DNA of 64,000 nt from Harmothoe impar (taxonomy: Eukaryota; Annelida; Polychaeta; Phyllodocida; Polynoidae), in contig OX381714.1 of the NCBI GenBank assembly GCA_947462335.1, positions 17,518,618 to 17,582,617 of the forward strand, read 5' to 3'. Shown here one piece after another: positions 11,820 to 22,429 of the stretch. Both the position numbers and the translations under genes were made by a program. Numbering within the stretch: the first letter of the stretch is position 1; each line of letters opens with the position of its first letter. A model generated the notes under the pieces. The model ran no database searches and was not told the origin of the DNA. It was given only the letters and a program-made list of their open reading frames with translations.

Positions 11820-12640
11820 TTGGGTGTTAAGGAGATAGTGCTTTAATTTGCTCGCACTTTTGTTGTCATTACACGAGTTATTCACCTGTACTGCATCGGT
11901 TCAACAAGATGATAAGAGTAGTGTAAGGGAATGTGCCATCTTTAAAGCATTAACATGATCAGAAGCAATTAGGTTGTGTCACGAAGCTAACTTGTCTCAT
12001 TACACCTAATATCAACCACACAGGGGAGGAAACAGAGAAGCTGCGTCTCGTTCTTTGGTTAATGAGATAATTATGGTGATGGAGAGGCAGTTTTGATTGT
12101 GGCCATGTCTGAGTGGTGAGAGGTATAATCGGTGTTCTCGCTGTCTGGATCGTCTGACAGAGCGATTGCCCATTATACCATGATTAGCCACTTTGTGCCT
12201 TAATGGTTTGTTTCCTCTTGCCGGATCACTTTTGGAAATAGTTAATCCTGTACTTTTCAGATCTTAATTTAAGTATGTATCAACGTTTTCCACAGAGCAG
12301 ACGGGAGAGGTGCTGTGCACATTTCCCTTCGAGAATCCTCCCCCCTAACTGTCCTCCTGGCTACCCCCACCCCGACCTATATCATCCCCATACTCACCTC
12401 TCCCCTGCCTATCCATCTTTCTATCCAATCTCAGCTCAGCTCTACCTACCCAATCCCCTACCCAGCCCCCTGCAGATCTCTCCTCTGCCTATACCTTTAT
12501 CTCCCATGCCAATATCCTCCCCATTATATATATATCTCCCCATACTTATTGACTCAGGTAGCTACTGCTACCTGAGTCTTATGCGACGGCTCTGTGAGAC
12601 GCCCTATTGGGAAACACAATAAGAATTTCACCCCTTTTCT
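11820..12640. repeat. Conserved block with homopyrimidine tract (copy 1)
   Basis: It aligns with 47.28-48.17 kb. After a fairly conserved 300 bp ('gaagcaatt...gaagctaacttgtctc', 'aatgagataatta', 'aggcagttttgattgtgg') comes about 240 bp of C/T-rich sequence at 12320-12560. This tract gives spurious proline/serine-rich open frames. Confidence 0.6.
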
Positions 12641-12997
12641 AAGGGTGAAAAGAACAAACTTTAATCAAATATTCAATATGATGCTTGAAGTACAACATTT
12701 TCCCTTCCCTAGGTTGTTGGAATAATCCATGTAATCCAATTCATTGTACCCAAAAAATTGGAATAAAAAATACCATCCCAAAAATTGCCATGTTTTTTTG
12801 AACTGTAGACAAACATGAATGTACTGATGTAGACACTATGTCCTCTTTTGCAGTAGTAGTAAATTCAATGTAAACACATCTGTGTCGCCCGCTGAAACGC
12901 TTTTTTAAAGACCAAAAACTCGATGAACCAGGGCGGGAAACGATCTGTGGACAAAAAGAGGACATGCAGTACATAAATTACTGCACTATTGGTATAC

Positions 12998-13120
12998 TGA
13001 ATCTGGGACCTGCTGGCGAGGCCGACAAAGGGCTCCCTTAATGAGCCCTTTTGAGCTCATAATCAATGTGTGCCATAATGACCTCACAGTTGGGGGGCTC
13101 GCCAGCAGGTCCCAGATTCA
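12998..13120. repeat. Perfect 23-bp inverted repeat (hairpin) with 77-bp loop
   Basis: The arms at 12998-13020 and 13098-13120 (TGAATCTGGGACCTGCTGGC and its complement) are perfectly complementary over 23 bp. The loop has its own small hairpin (AAGGGCTC/GAGCCCTT). No TSD or known family was recognised. Confidence 0.85.
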
Positions 13121-13142
13121 GGGTTGGGGGTTGGGACATGAG

Positions 13143-13222
13143 TTAGGGTAATACACATATTATACTCACACATATTACACTCACACCTATTACAATCACA
13201 CCTATTACAATCATACATATTT
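13143..13222. repeat. 15-bp tandem repeat (CACACCTATTACAAT-like)
   Basis: About five imperfect 15-bp units. They create a Cys/Asn-rich reading frame on the minus strand that is a repeat artefact. Confidence 0.7.
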
Positions 13223-13377
13223 GACTGGGGGGAGTTAATCATCTGTAGCACACGCCGCCGACCGACACAGCGAAACAGAAACGGAGATAGTGTCGCTGCT
13301 GACACGCTGATCGACTCGCTTTTTGATCGACACGTAAAACGGGGGTTATGCACCGCCGGGCACTGATGCCCACAGCC

Positions 13378-13480
13378 ACCTGCTCGCTCTTGCTCGCCCA
13401 CACTCAGCAGCTTGCCCACACCCGGCGGCTCGCCCATACCCGCCGGCTCGCCCACACCCGCTGGTTCGCCCACACCCACC
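13378..13480. repeat. 18-bp GC-rich tandem repeat (GGCTCGCCCACACCCGCY)
   Basis: About five units. On the minus strand they read as GVGEPA hexapeptides within a 155-codon open frame (13084-13551). That frame is assembled from two unrelated tandem repeats and the hairpin arm, so I do not call it a gene. Confidence 0.75.
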
Positions 13481-13689
13481 TGCTCAGCTGAAATATGATA
13501 ATATACTAGTGTGACACATGATTTGAGGGTAGCTTTGACCCAGGAATACATTCCTGCTCAGCTGAATTGACAAATAATTCATTGTTCCTGAAATAATTTT
13601 TATGGATTCAGTCCATCAGTTCAATCACTTTATCACCCTGACCCTGAGTGATTTGTGATGTTAATCACACGTTCAATCTTACACTCACT

Positions 13690-13920
13690 CTTCGGGGGGC
13701 ACATTGGGGGGGGGGGGGGTCCGGGTAGGTTTATCCAATGGAAAAACAAATACCTGAGTCTTTTGTGATTAAGATCACACGCTAGATTTTTCTCCTGCCC
13801 ATCTTCTCCACTAGCTATCCCCCTCTACTTGCTATCCCCCCTCCTGTTTCTATTTCCTCTCCTGCCTCCCCTTCCCTATCCATCCACCTCTTACATTCTC
13901 TACTTTTAAACATGACTTCT
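13690..13920. other. Poly-G run and C/T-rich tract
   Basis: A G-run (about 13706-13719) and then roughly 120 bp of pyrimidine-rich sequence. No gene seen. The next 60 bp (13960-14030) match 48.18-48.25 kb. Confidence 0.5.
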
Positions 13921-14087
13921 CTTCCCTCACCCACTGTCTGCTAAGCCATCGTTCTATGGAGGGCTATTTCACTGGGGATGTGAAAGATAGAGTTACTTGG
14001 TTTTAATAGTCTCCCATATATCATTACAGATAGTTAGATATCCCATTACCCTATCACTACAAGTCTTTGTATAATGGAACGATTTAA

Positions 14088-14089
14088 AG

Positions 14090-14143
<54 letters not shown>

Positions 14144-14160
14144 TTTATTTATTTATTTAT
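14088..14160. repeat. (TA)n microsatellite followed by (ATTT)n
   Basis: About 25 TA dinucleotides run into a short TTTA repeat. Confidence 0.95.
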
Positions 14161-14334
14161 AATAGGCTAACATTGATATCTTTCTTCCTTCCCATTCATT
14201 CTGTAGTCTATTGTCTACATATCGAGCTAAACCTCACACCTGACTTAATGGAATATAATTCCCAAAGCATGTGAGTATGGAAGTATAGAGTGCTTGTAGT
14301 GTCTGTAAAAGATGTTCACTGGCAAACGTTATAT

Positions 14335-14830
14335 CAATTACAGCCTGGAGGAAACTGCCCAGCCACATGACTGCACATGGCCCCCAGGGTCCTGGCAAAC
14401 CAGAAGTGGCTATTGTCACTGGAGCAGGGCTTCCGGTGCCCTCTCATGAAGTCAGTTAGCGGCCATTCTAGATTGTATTTGGTCACAAGGGGCTGGTTCT
14501 GACTTCCGGCAGCCATGCGCAGAGCTTTCTTTGGGGATATTAGGTATTGGGATAACAATTTCAATATCTCACAAGGGAGGTCATTTACTTAGACAGTTTT
14601 GGTGTGTGACAAACATGTTTACTGCTTTTGCACTGCATTTGTTTATCATTGCAATGTGATGCATGAATGCAGTATTGATGAGTTTCTCACACAAGAACAG
14701 CATTTATGTATCATGATAATAAATAGGCATACTACATAAAAGGGTAGTCCAGCGTAATATGAAGACAGAATGAAAATGATAAAGAAAAGGTATGCATTAA
14801 AGAAGTATAACGCCTCTGACACGACACATT
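14335..14830. repeat. Conserved block (partner of 53.10-53.66 kb)
   Basis: The similarity includes 'ggaaac(t/a)gcccagcca', 'ggtcct', 'gtcacaaggggctggttctgacttccggcagc' and a 3' segment with 'gatgcatgaatgcagt'. Open frames are not shared between copies, so this appears noncoding. Confidence 0.55.
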
Positions 14831-14839
14831 AATTAACCT

Positions 14840-16200
14840 TTATGACCAAGAGAGTATGCTATTTAGAAGTCTAGGATACCATGGTCCAGTAATGGCTTCA
14901 TTCTTAAGAAAATCCGCAGGATAGAAAAAGACCCTGCTTTCTGGCTCTCCATAGAGGTCTATAGTGAAATCATTTTGACTAAAACAAGAGTCTTGTACTC
15001 CGTAACTCTTCCTTTACCATACACGCATAAATGCGATTAAATCACCCATTTTGGCCGATTTTGAGCCCCCTGTCATCTTTCCGGCGGGAAAATTGCTGCA
15101 AAGCTTAGATTTTTAGGATTCTCACTATTTAGTGCATGGTCGCCAGGGATCCTGAACCATTAATTTTGTCTTTGGTTGCATTTTCCTTTATATGGTTGGC
15201 TTAGGGACAATCAACCCGATTTTTACCCATATTTAATCGATTGTTAAGGCAAAAGTCACTAAAAATGTAGGAGAATATGGTTTATTTTTTTGTGAGAACC
15301 TACTTTTAGAAAGTTTTTCACGATCAAAAAGATGGTACTAATATTTACCATTATCTTTGCTGTGACTTTGATGATAATATCCGTTGCCATAGCAACAGAT
15401 ATCCTGGAAATGAGAAAAGCAGATTTTGACTCAAGTCTAATAGGCCCTGTGGTCTTGACAGGTTGTAGAAGAGTGGACGCTTTGTGTTTCTATTTTAAAG
15501 ACTTCCATATTCATGATGCAAGGTCTAAAAGTACCACATGAAGAAATTTCCCAAAGGAGCTTTTCGGTACCTTATTGGTAACTTGTGACAGATATCTAAA
15601 CCCTTTAAAGCAAAATGCTAGCTCCTTCACAGAGACCACCTGGTGGCAAAAATCAAACCTGGTGCAAAGTCTTCTTTTAGCTAAATTCCTGTTCCTACAT
15701 ACACTATTTTCCCTAAATCAACTAATTATATTTGCCACTTGGACCTTATACTTATATGTATGACATGTTTTAGTTGCTGGGACACTCATAGGACCCTTAT
15801 TTTTAAAAACTAATTAAATTCATAACTTTCTCATTCCCCCTAGTTTCTGTGCGTTTAAAATGTTCGTATAGTTATATGGAATGATAAATATAAATGATTC
15901 CGCAAAGACAGACATTCCCTTCATGGTGTCTCAAGGTGTTGTATGCATTCATGGTTGTGTTCATAAGTGGTCCATAAGTGGTCCCTAAATGGTTCATATA
16001 TGCAGCACTGGCGAATCACTTGCCATGCAGCCACTGCAGTAGCTGCATGCTTTCCAACAACCAGAGAACAAATTCCATTAAAGCCTTATACTCATACTCT
16101 ACTGTTTTTAATTATGGGTTAAAACACTTCTTCAAAGTAAATGGATATCATTGCCATGCACAGCAGCATTGCTTGTGATCTAAAAGACTCTTTATTTACT
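14840..16200. other. No gene recognised
   Basis: Apart from the X-box-like palindrome at 15383-15396, I see no exon with conserved boundaries or repeat with defined ends. Confidence 0.35.
15383..15396. promoter_or_regulatory. RFX X-box-like site
   Basis: GTTGCCATAGCAAC is a perfect inverted repeat except for the central dinucleotide and fits the RFX consensus well. No promoter is identifiable beside it. Confidence 0.35.
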
Positions 16201-16532
16201 CAATATAGCCAAACCTATGTTTATGTATAGCTCAGCTTTCTGTTCCTATGACTCTGCTACGTTTTATGTGCTCAGGAGGGCGAGCCCCTGCCTTTGTAAA
16301 CTACCCTTCCCCCACTCCATTCATAAGCTGACTGTAGTGACAGTCAAATCTTCACTTCCTCCGTCTTTTTATCTACTGATCTGTGGACTCAAACTGTCTC
16401 TATGTTGGGGCCGGTGGACAGGAAGGAAGTGATGGTGAGATGTGTGCCGTGTGTGTGTATTGACAGAGGTGAGTGGTGGGTTTAAGGGAGATATTTCCAC
16501 CTACTCCCTCAGGTGGGTCAGTTTTCCCAAAC

Positions 16533-17126
16533 TGACTGACTATGTTTGACCTTGATTGGGTTCAAGGTCATAATACAGAATCAAACATGGAAAAGGTGCT
16601 TTATTCTCAAATCACTCCCTTCCAGTATAGGTAGTTATACATATTTATATAAAGACAAGTCTATCCATCTACACCCAGAAAAGTAAAGGTGTCAAGGGAA
16701 ACCTCAGGGAAATAGTTGGGGAGCCACTCTGGGATCCTTAGGAAAAGCTGACATGGACACTAATACTTGGTATGAGTAGTGGACTAGGGTAATTTGAGGG
16801 TGCTGATTCCATTTCTGCTGTGTGTTAAATGATATCTAGGTCGGAACAAGGTCAAAATCAAGGTCAAAGGTCACAATTTAAAGTGAGAACTTACAATACA
16901 ACCATAATATTCATGGGTGCTATTCAACTTAGAGAATCATTCTCATGAATAAATCTTATTACTTGACTGACTATGTTTGACCTTGATTGGGTTCAAGGTC
17001 ATAATACAGAATCAAACATGGAAAAGGTGCTTTATTCTCAAATCACTCCCTTCCAGTATAGGTAGTTATACATATTTATATAAAGACAAGTCTATCCATC
17101 TACACCCAGAAAAGTAAAGGTGTCAA
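16533..17126. repeat. Exact 163-bp direct repeat (16533-16695 and 16964-17126)
   Basis: The two copies appear identical over 163 bp and enclose a 268-bp core. The core holds AGGTCAAAGGTCA (16861-16873) and is repeated in inverted orientation at 17986-18125. The structure resembles a recent local duplication or a small composite repeat. No coding frame. Confidence 0.85.
16861..16873 (+). promoter_or_regulatory. DR1-type nuclear-receptor element
   Basis: AGGTCAAAGGTCA is a perfect direct repeat of AGGTCA spaced by 1, the site type bound by RXR heterodimers and HNF4. Another AGGTCA-like half-site lies just upstream. It is within a repeat, so it may be repeat-borne rather than a functional enhancer. 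Confidence 0.4.
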
Positions 17127-17985
17127 CTGTGTCTTCCACGTGGCTGTTGTGAAATAGATAATCAAACGGCTGATGACATTGCTTATATGAAGGGTCAACT
17201 TGAGTTGACTCTGTACTATGAATTTGGGGGGAGAAGGGGCTGTACACATTGGTGGGGTAAGTCAAAATCAATATAAAGACCTTTGAAAAGGGTATAATCT
17301 ATCTGAGCTTAGCCTAACTCATTTTAATGTGTTAGCAATTCAAATATATTCAAGCAAAGACCTGCAAAACAGCTCATGTATCTCTATTATATCAAGGATG
17401 ATTCCCTTGTGGTGAGGTGCTAAAGACATTCATGTATGATAAATAAATTGCGAGAGGGCTAATGGTTGGAATGCCTAGATTTGCTCAGGTACCACTCCTC
17501 TTTTAATGTTTTTTGTTCATTTTTTATTGGGAGTGGCGGTGGGGAGATGATCTCTTGAACACACCATTGTCTTACTCTCAAGACAGGCCAAGGTGTATGT
17601 GAATGCCCATTGATGTTCAAAGATTCTGACATTGCGCATACAGTGTAATATGGAGGCAATGGGGGGCGGGGGCATATATGAAGACTACATGCTGAAGGGA
17701 GGGGGGCATAGGGGGTAGTAAATAGAAACAGGGAGCCTTACAGAAGGGTTGAATCTGCCTGATTAGGTCTGATATTGATGTTTTATGGCAGTATAGAGAC
17801 TTGACTGAATAGGAGAAAATTCCTTCAAAATATTGGATTTATCGGCATTTTACCATGAAGGACCCTCCTCCCAAGAAAGAGTAACACCCCTATAATCACA
17901 GCAATATGATTTTTACTACCAAAGACTATGATTAGGCCTTTGCCATGATTTTTTTGTAGTTGCAGACCTATTCTTTGTAGGTTTG

Positions 17986-18125
17986 TGACCTTCGACCTTG
18001 ATTTTGACCTTGTTCCGACCTAGATACTGCTCTACACATGGCAAAATCGGATTCAGCACCCTCAAATTACCCTATACCAACCATCATACCAAGTATTGGT
18101 CTCCATGTCAGGTCAAAGTTAAATA
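17986..18125 (-). repeat. Inverted copy of the 16.75-16.88 kb core
   Basis: Read on the minus strand it matches the core between the 163-bp repeats, including clustered AGGTCA half-sites and 'ctcaaattacc' (complement). Similarity is partial, so this is an older member. Confidence 0.7.
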
Positions 18126-18218
18126 ATGACATTCCGCATGCTTGGATCCCCAACTAAAAGTTTTCATCAAGCTTCTGTTTCTTTAAAACATATTTAATAC
18201 CAAAATTTGTATAATAAT

Positions 18219-18330
18219 ATCCCAGTGGGCACAGAACATTGAATCAACATTGATAAGTGGTTGTCAATGTTGATACAATGTTGATTTAACGTTGATTCAA
18301 CGCTGAACTGGATTTTGTGCCCACTGGGAT
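18219..18330. mobile_element. 112-bp palindromic MITE (ATCCCAGTGGGCACA ends)
   Basis: The terminal ATCCCAGTGGGCACA is mirrored at the right end. The interior has short repeats of TTGAATCAACATTGA/GTTGATTCAACG. The whole unit folds as one hairpin. A decayed relative lies near 46348-46430. Confidence 0.75.
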
Positions 18331-18339
18331 GTTACACAT

Positions 18340-20190
18340 CACTGTGGTGTAAGGAGGAGGGGTCTTCACCTTGACAGAAATCAAGTATACTATGATTTAT
18401 TCTGCAACCCATGGTTCGTCTCTACCCTGTGTCCCACACAACTCTTCCACCCTTGCCAAGGGACTGTAGGAGAAAGGATCTTGTTCTATTATTAATACCT
18501 TTTTATAGATAGGGGTATTGTAGGACAGTATCATTCTATATTTAGTCATGTATAGATATCATAAAGACTTGATTATAAGCCAGACAGAACCAAAGACAAA
18601 CTCAAAGAGAAAGGCTGTTTTATTTCTAAAGAATATCTTGAAATACCCATTCTCATTAAGTTGCATAATTAATCCTCTTTTATAAAGCACTCATTAGGTT
18701 TCATCAAAGACTTGGACTTATGACATTAACTTTTTAATGGTCTGATGAGATCCCAAGGCTTCATGTGTTTGCCCACACAATTCTAGTGATACCTTATCTT
18801 TGAGAATACATCAAACCCATTTAGTCAGCATGATGCTTTAATGCACTGATTTCAAAGGCTTTTCAAAGGGAAACAGATAAGTGTGCTGGGTGGCAAGGTA
18901 TGAATATGCAGAGGCATATCCCTTCATCATAGCTGCTGATAGCATCTAGGCACATAGGCTACAATCAACACAGCATCTGACATGAAGATTTTAGTGGGGA
19001 GGGGGGGGACTGGGAAGCACCAGTCTGCAATATAATGGATATGTTCTTTGACAGAATTGTTAATCGTGCTTTTGCATGTTTATATTACTGAAGTGAGAAC
19101 ATAACAGCATGTTACAAGCAAACCCTTATTGTGAAGGATAGATGAGGGTATGTTATTGATATTGCACATATTATCTGAATACCCATGATGTTATTTTGTA
19201 ATTATAGTGTATTTAAGGTATAGGAGTTCAGAGATTTATCATCAGATTCCATAGAGGATTTTAATCTTTTTGTATGCTGATAAATCAAAAATGAAGTCCT
19301 TCTCTTGTTTTTTGTATGGGCAGCAAGTCAGTGTCTGATTTGGTAGAAGGTAGAAAGAAAGTCTACTTTCTTGCCTATTTCAACAGAAATCACTATCTTT
19401 GGACATGATACTGTCGATATTGACAGAAAATATTCACAATTGTCATGTAAGGTTTGACAGAAAACCATCACCTGCGACCAGAATTTGGACAATTTCAGAG
19501 AAGACCTGCTTATGCCATCTATGAATGTTTGCATATTTTACTGTAGGGCCCAGCAGGAATCCCAGTGATCCCCCCTCCGCATACCAGTAGACCTCATGGA
19601 GGGACGTTTCTGATTCCCAATCTATGAATAATGCCTTTGATAAATTAAAAAACTGAGAAAGAAAAGAAAATTTACATTATTTCAGATATCCACGTACTGG
19701 CATGGGACGTGCTACAATCATGCAGGCCTCCACCTGACAATGAATGGCATGGTACAAACAAAGGATGAATATGCAGATACATAGCCCATATCACTGCTGC
19801 TGAAACACATGGGGTATTAGGTGGGTGGTCTGGGAAACAGCAATCTGTCATATATCGAAAGTCATGTCTGATTAACTATCATCTTGTTCTGTAATATAAT
19901 TGTTACCGGGTAGTCTACAGCATGTTACTGCCGTGGGAACATTACAGCATGTGACAAACACATGAATCTCTATTTGCCTTTTGTTAACCCTTTCAGGACA
20001 GTACAATGTTTCAAGGTTCATCTCCGAATCCTGGTCACTGTAACATCACGTTTGATGTTTTCTAATATATCTTCCCTTTGATGAGACTGAGACGGGACTT
20101 AGATATGAACCATCAACATTTGGAGTAAGATTGCACAAGAATGACATGTGTGTAAGTATGTCTTCCTGAAAGCTAAACAACATAGTAATA
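18340..20190. repeat. Conserved blocks with a local internal duplication
   Basis: 18340-18720 pairs with 54.91-55.44 kb, and 18.9-19.65 with 58.48-59.0. Within copy 1 the motif set 'gaatatgcag...catag...gctgctga' and 'acagcatgt(t/g)acaa' occurs twice, at about 18890-19120 and 19760-19960. This suggests a further tandem duplication of roughly 0.85 kb. No exons recognised. Confidence 0.5.
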
Positions 20191-20192
20191 AT

Positions 20193-21225
20193 GAGAAATT
20201 TAGGGATGTCATTGACATCCAATTTATGTCGATGACGATTATTGACATATAGTTCTCAATACATCAATGTATTGCAATATCATATTTAAGCTATAAAGTA
20301 CATCTCGAACACTGTTTATTGCCCTAATAGGCTAAGAAAAATAACAAAACATAGGTTAATGGTAGCTGAACACCAGGCCCATCGTCTTCACAAAAAATAT
20401 TCACATAATACTCATCAATATGAAACACAAAACTCCCAGCCCTAAATATTGCGAGGCAGGAATCTGACCGAAGGCTGGTCGAAAGGGTAAGTACCCATAC
20501 CGTAAGCTCAATATTTAGACTTAGAACACTATGTCTATCCCCCCTCCCTTACTAAACATAGTGGAGAACAACCATTCTAAGGATGAACTAGATGCAAGCA
20601 CATTCAGGTGCCATGATACAAGTGCATAAGGCTCAGTCTCAAGACTTTGTAACAATTGGATCGTCTTTGACCGGGTGATGCCTTTGACCGGGAGGCTAGA
20701 AAAGGTCTTTTTTTTATTTTTATTTTTTTCCCATGTCTCTACTATTTGTAAAAATATGTGGATGGTTATTGCATAGCACTTTGGACAGTGTAGCTCCTCA
20801 AATTCCACATAACATAGAAAGTGAAATATTTGCCCGGGCAGAGGAAAAAATATAACATTATGCTATAATGTATGTAAAAGGGGATACATATGAATAAAAA
20901 AAACTTTAAATCAATTTCATTTGATATAGTGTGAAAATATCCTTTGACTTTTTTCACCCATTTCTCACTATATAGGTCTAATTTATGCTATAATAATGTT
21001 TCCCGGTCAACGACGTCACCCGGTCAAAGACGATCCAATTGTTACAAAGTCGTGAGACTGAGCCATAACTTGTTTTCTCCACTGACAGAGAACAATTTCT
21101 CATGAAAAAAAGATTGATATAATTATATTGACATATCAAAATTGTCAATATAATATATTGCAATATTGACATGATAGCGATAATATGTCAATATAGCGAT
21201 TGTCAATGACATCCCTAGAGAAATT
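20193..21225 (-). mobile_element. hAT transposon derivative with perfect 8-bp target duplication
   Basis: The element spans 20201-21217, with ends TAGGGATGTCATTGACA. It is flanked by GAGAAATT on both sides (20193-20200, 21218-21225). On the minus strand near 20521-20609 a remnant reads LASSSSLEWLFSTM, the hAT C-terminal dimerisation signature. The rest of the transposase is missing. A different inverted-repeat element is nested at 20630-21064. A shorter sister copy in the opposite orientation is at 28931-29485. Confidence 0.9.
20626..21068. mobile_element. Nested MITE with 4-bp ATAA duplication
   Basis: The element spans 20630-21064 (435 bp), from GGCTCAGTCT to AGACTGAGCC, with about 54-bp inverted ends containing 'tctttgaccgggtg'. 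ATAA flanks it on both sides. The sister hAT copy at 28.9 kb has the uninterrupted sequence with a single ATAA, which proves the insertion. A 239-bp relative is at 49446-49684, also flanked by ATAA. No transposase. Confidence 0.85.
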
Positions 21226-21386
21226 ATACAAGATACATTATATTATAAACCCCCTAAAGCAATTTCTCACAGTATGATGTAAAACTAATGTTCTCTCTCT
21301 GGAAGATTAACTCTCTGAGTATTCAGAGTATTAAATATCACCAACATACAAGGATTATATAATAGAAACATATTTGAAATACTCTG

Positions 21387-21479
21387 TTATTTCCTTCTTT
21401 GAGCGATGCTCCACTTTGACATGGCTTCCACACCATCAATAAACCCCGGAGGCACTGCAGGCAGACCAGGATACCCCAG
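21387..21479 (-). CDS. Terminal coding exon of an unrecognised minus-strand gene (copy 1)
   Basis: An AG acceptor precedes CTGGGGTATCC. The frame then encodes 30 residues, LGYPGLPAVPPGFIDGVEAM followed by ten more, and a TAA. The partner at 59862-59951 has the same plan: YPGLP, P-x-GFID, E-x-M, AQ and a Lys end, again with TAA. Most differences between copies leave the protein pattern intact, which supports coding on this strand. I do not recognise the family. The cysteine-rich exon that precedes the copy-2 exon was not found here, so copy 1 may be truncated or use another exon. Confidence 0.55.
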   Translation of the reverse strand: MGYPGLPAVPPGFIDGVEAMSKWSIAQRRK

Positions 21480-21854
21480 CTGCCAGAGTTGATACTGTCA
21501 GACATTTTGGATGGGATTGTAATCTTATATTTTTATTTTTATGTTAGGTGGGAAAAATCTATATCACTCAAGTGTGTGGATGATGAGATGAAGATGTTGA
21601 TAGCACCTCGGGCGATACCAAAGCAAATTTAATTTCAAGCAATAATGCAATCAATTCCTGTGGAGGTTTTTATTGATGTTATCTTATCATAAACCATTTA
21701 TAAGTCTGTTAGAGGGTGTAATCTTACCACTAAAAAGTCTGATGGAACTTGTCAATGTATTAGATCTGCATTATAATTGAACAAAAGGAAACCCAATGCT
21801 TAGGAATTTGTTTATTTCGTCCAGGTCAGTAAAGGTACTCCTCTCAACCTCCAT

Positions 21855-22297
21855 ACACAGATAATACAAAAGTTTAAGAGGTTAGTCAGTTGTAACTATC
21901 CCAGATTCGTCATAGTCACATTAGTCAAAATGAAAAAAAAACTTATTTTCAAAAATAACTATTAAAGGCAAAACTAATGCCTTAGTCACAATGGCTAACC
22001 CTTAGATGCCTTGAAATAAAAGGACTAAGGTGAGACTAATCCTGTGCCGATCCTATAAGCCACCAGCGATCTGATTAGCCTGTAAGCCTGTAAGCCACAC
22101 GAACAATCTGATTCGTGTACTAGCTGTGTCCTATAGATGAGGTTTAACGGTGGTCATTTTGACTAAAGCATTAGTTTTGCCTTGGTCAATTTCAAATAAA
22201 AGTTCGTCATTTTGACTAATGAAAGATGAATATCCCTATGATGACCCTGGGATAGCCACTACTGACTAACCGTTTAAACTTGTGGATTTTCAGTGTA
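21855..22297. mobile_element. 'GGTTAGTCAGT' inverted-repeat family, member 2
   Basis: The left end (AGTTTAAGAGGTTAGTCAGT) and right end (complement of AGTTTAAACGGTTAGTCAGT) are inverted repeats about 36 bp long. TTAGTCA motifs fill the body. A fragment of the TATAAGCCGCA element is nested at 22041-22150. Other members are at 11175 and about 40780. Confidence 0.65.
22041..22150. mobile_element. Fragment of the TATAAGCCGCA MITE
   Basis: It shares GTGCCGATCCTATAAGCC, a 'ctgattcgtgtactagctg' segment and a GAGGTTTAACGG end with the complete element at 5084-5290. The left terminus is missing. Confidence 0.6.
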
Positions 22298-22429
22298 ACC
22301 GCCCACTGGAGTGAGAAGTACATAAGCTCAATATAATTTATGAGAGAGATTTGCGGTCCCTACCCCGGTAAATCTAGCCGGATACATGTTCCCCCAGGTG
22401 GAGCAGTGACTACTTGCCTAATGTTAATG

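Noticed and set aside
13084..13551. 155-codon minus-strand frame with GVGEPA repeats
   Set aside because: It is built from an inverted-repeat arm and two tandem arrays. The composition explains the open frame.
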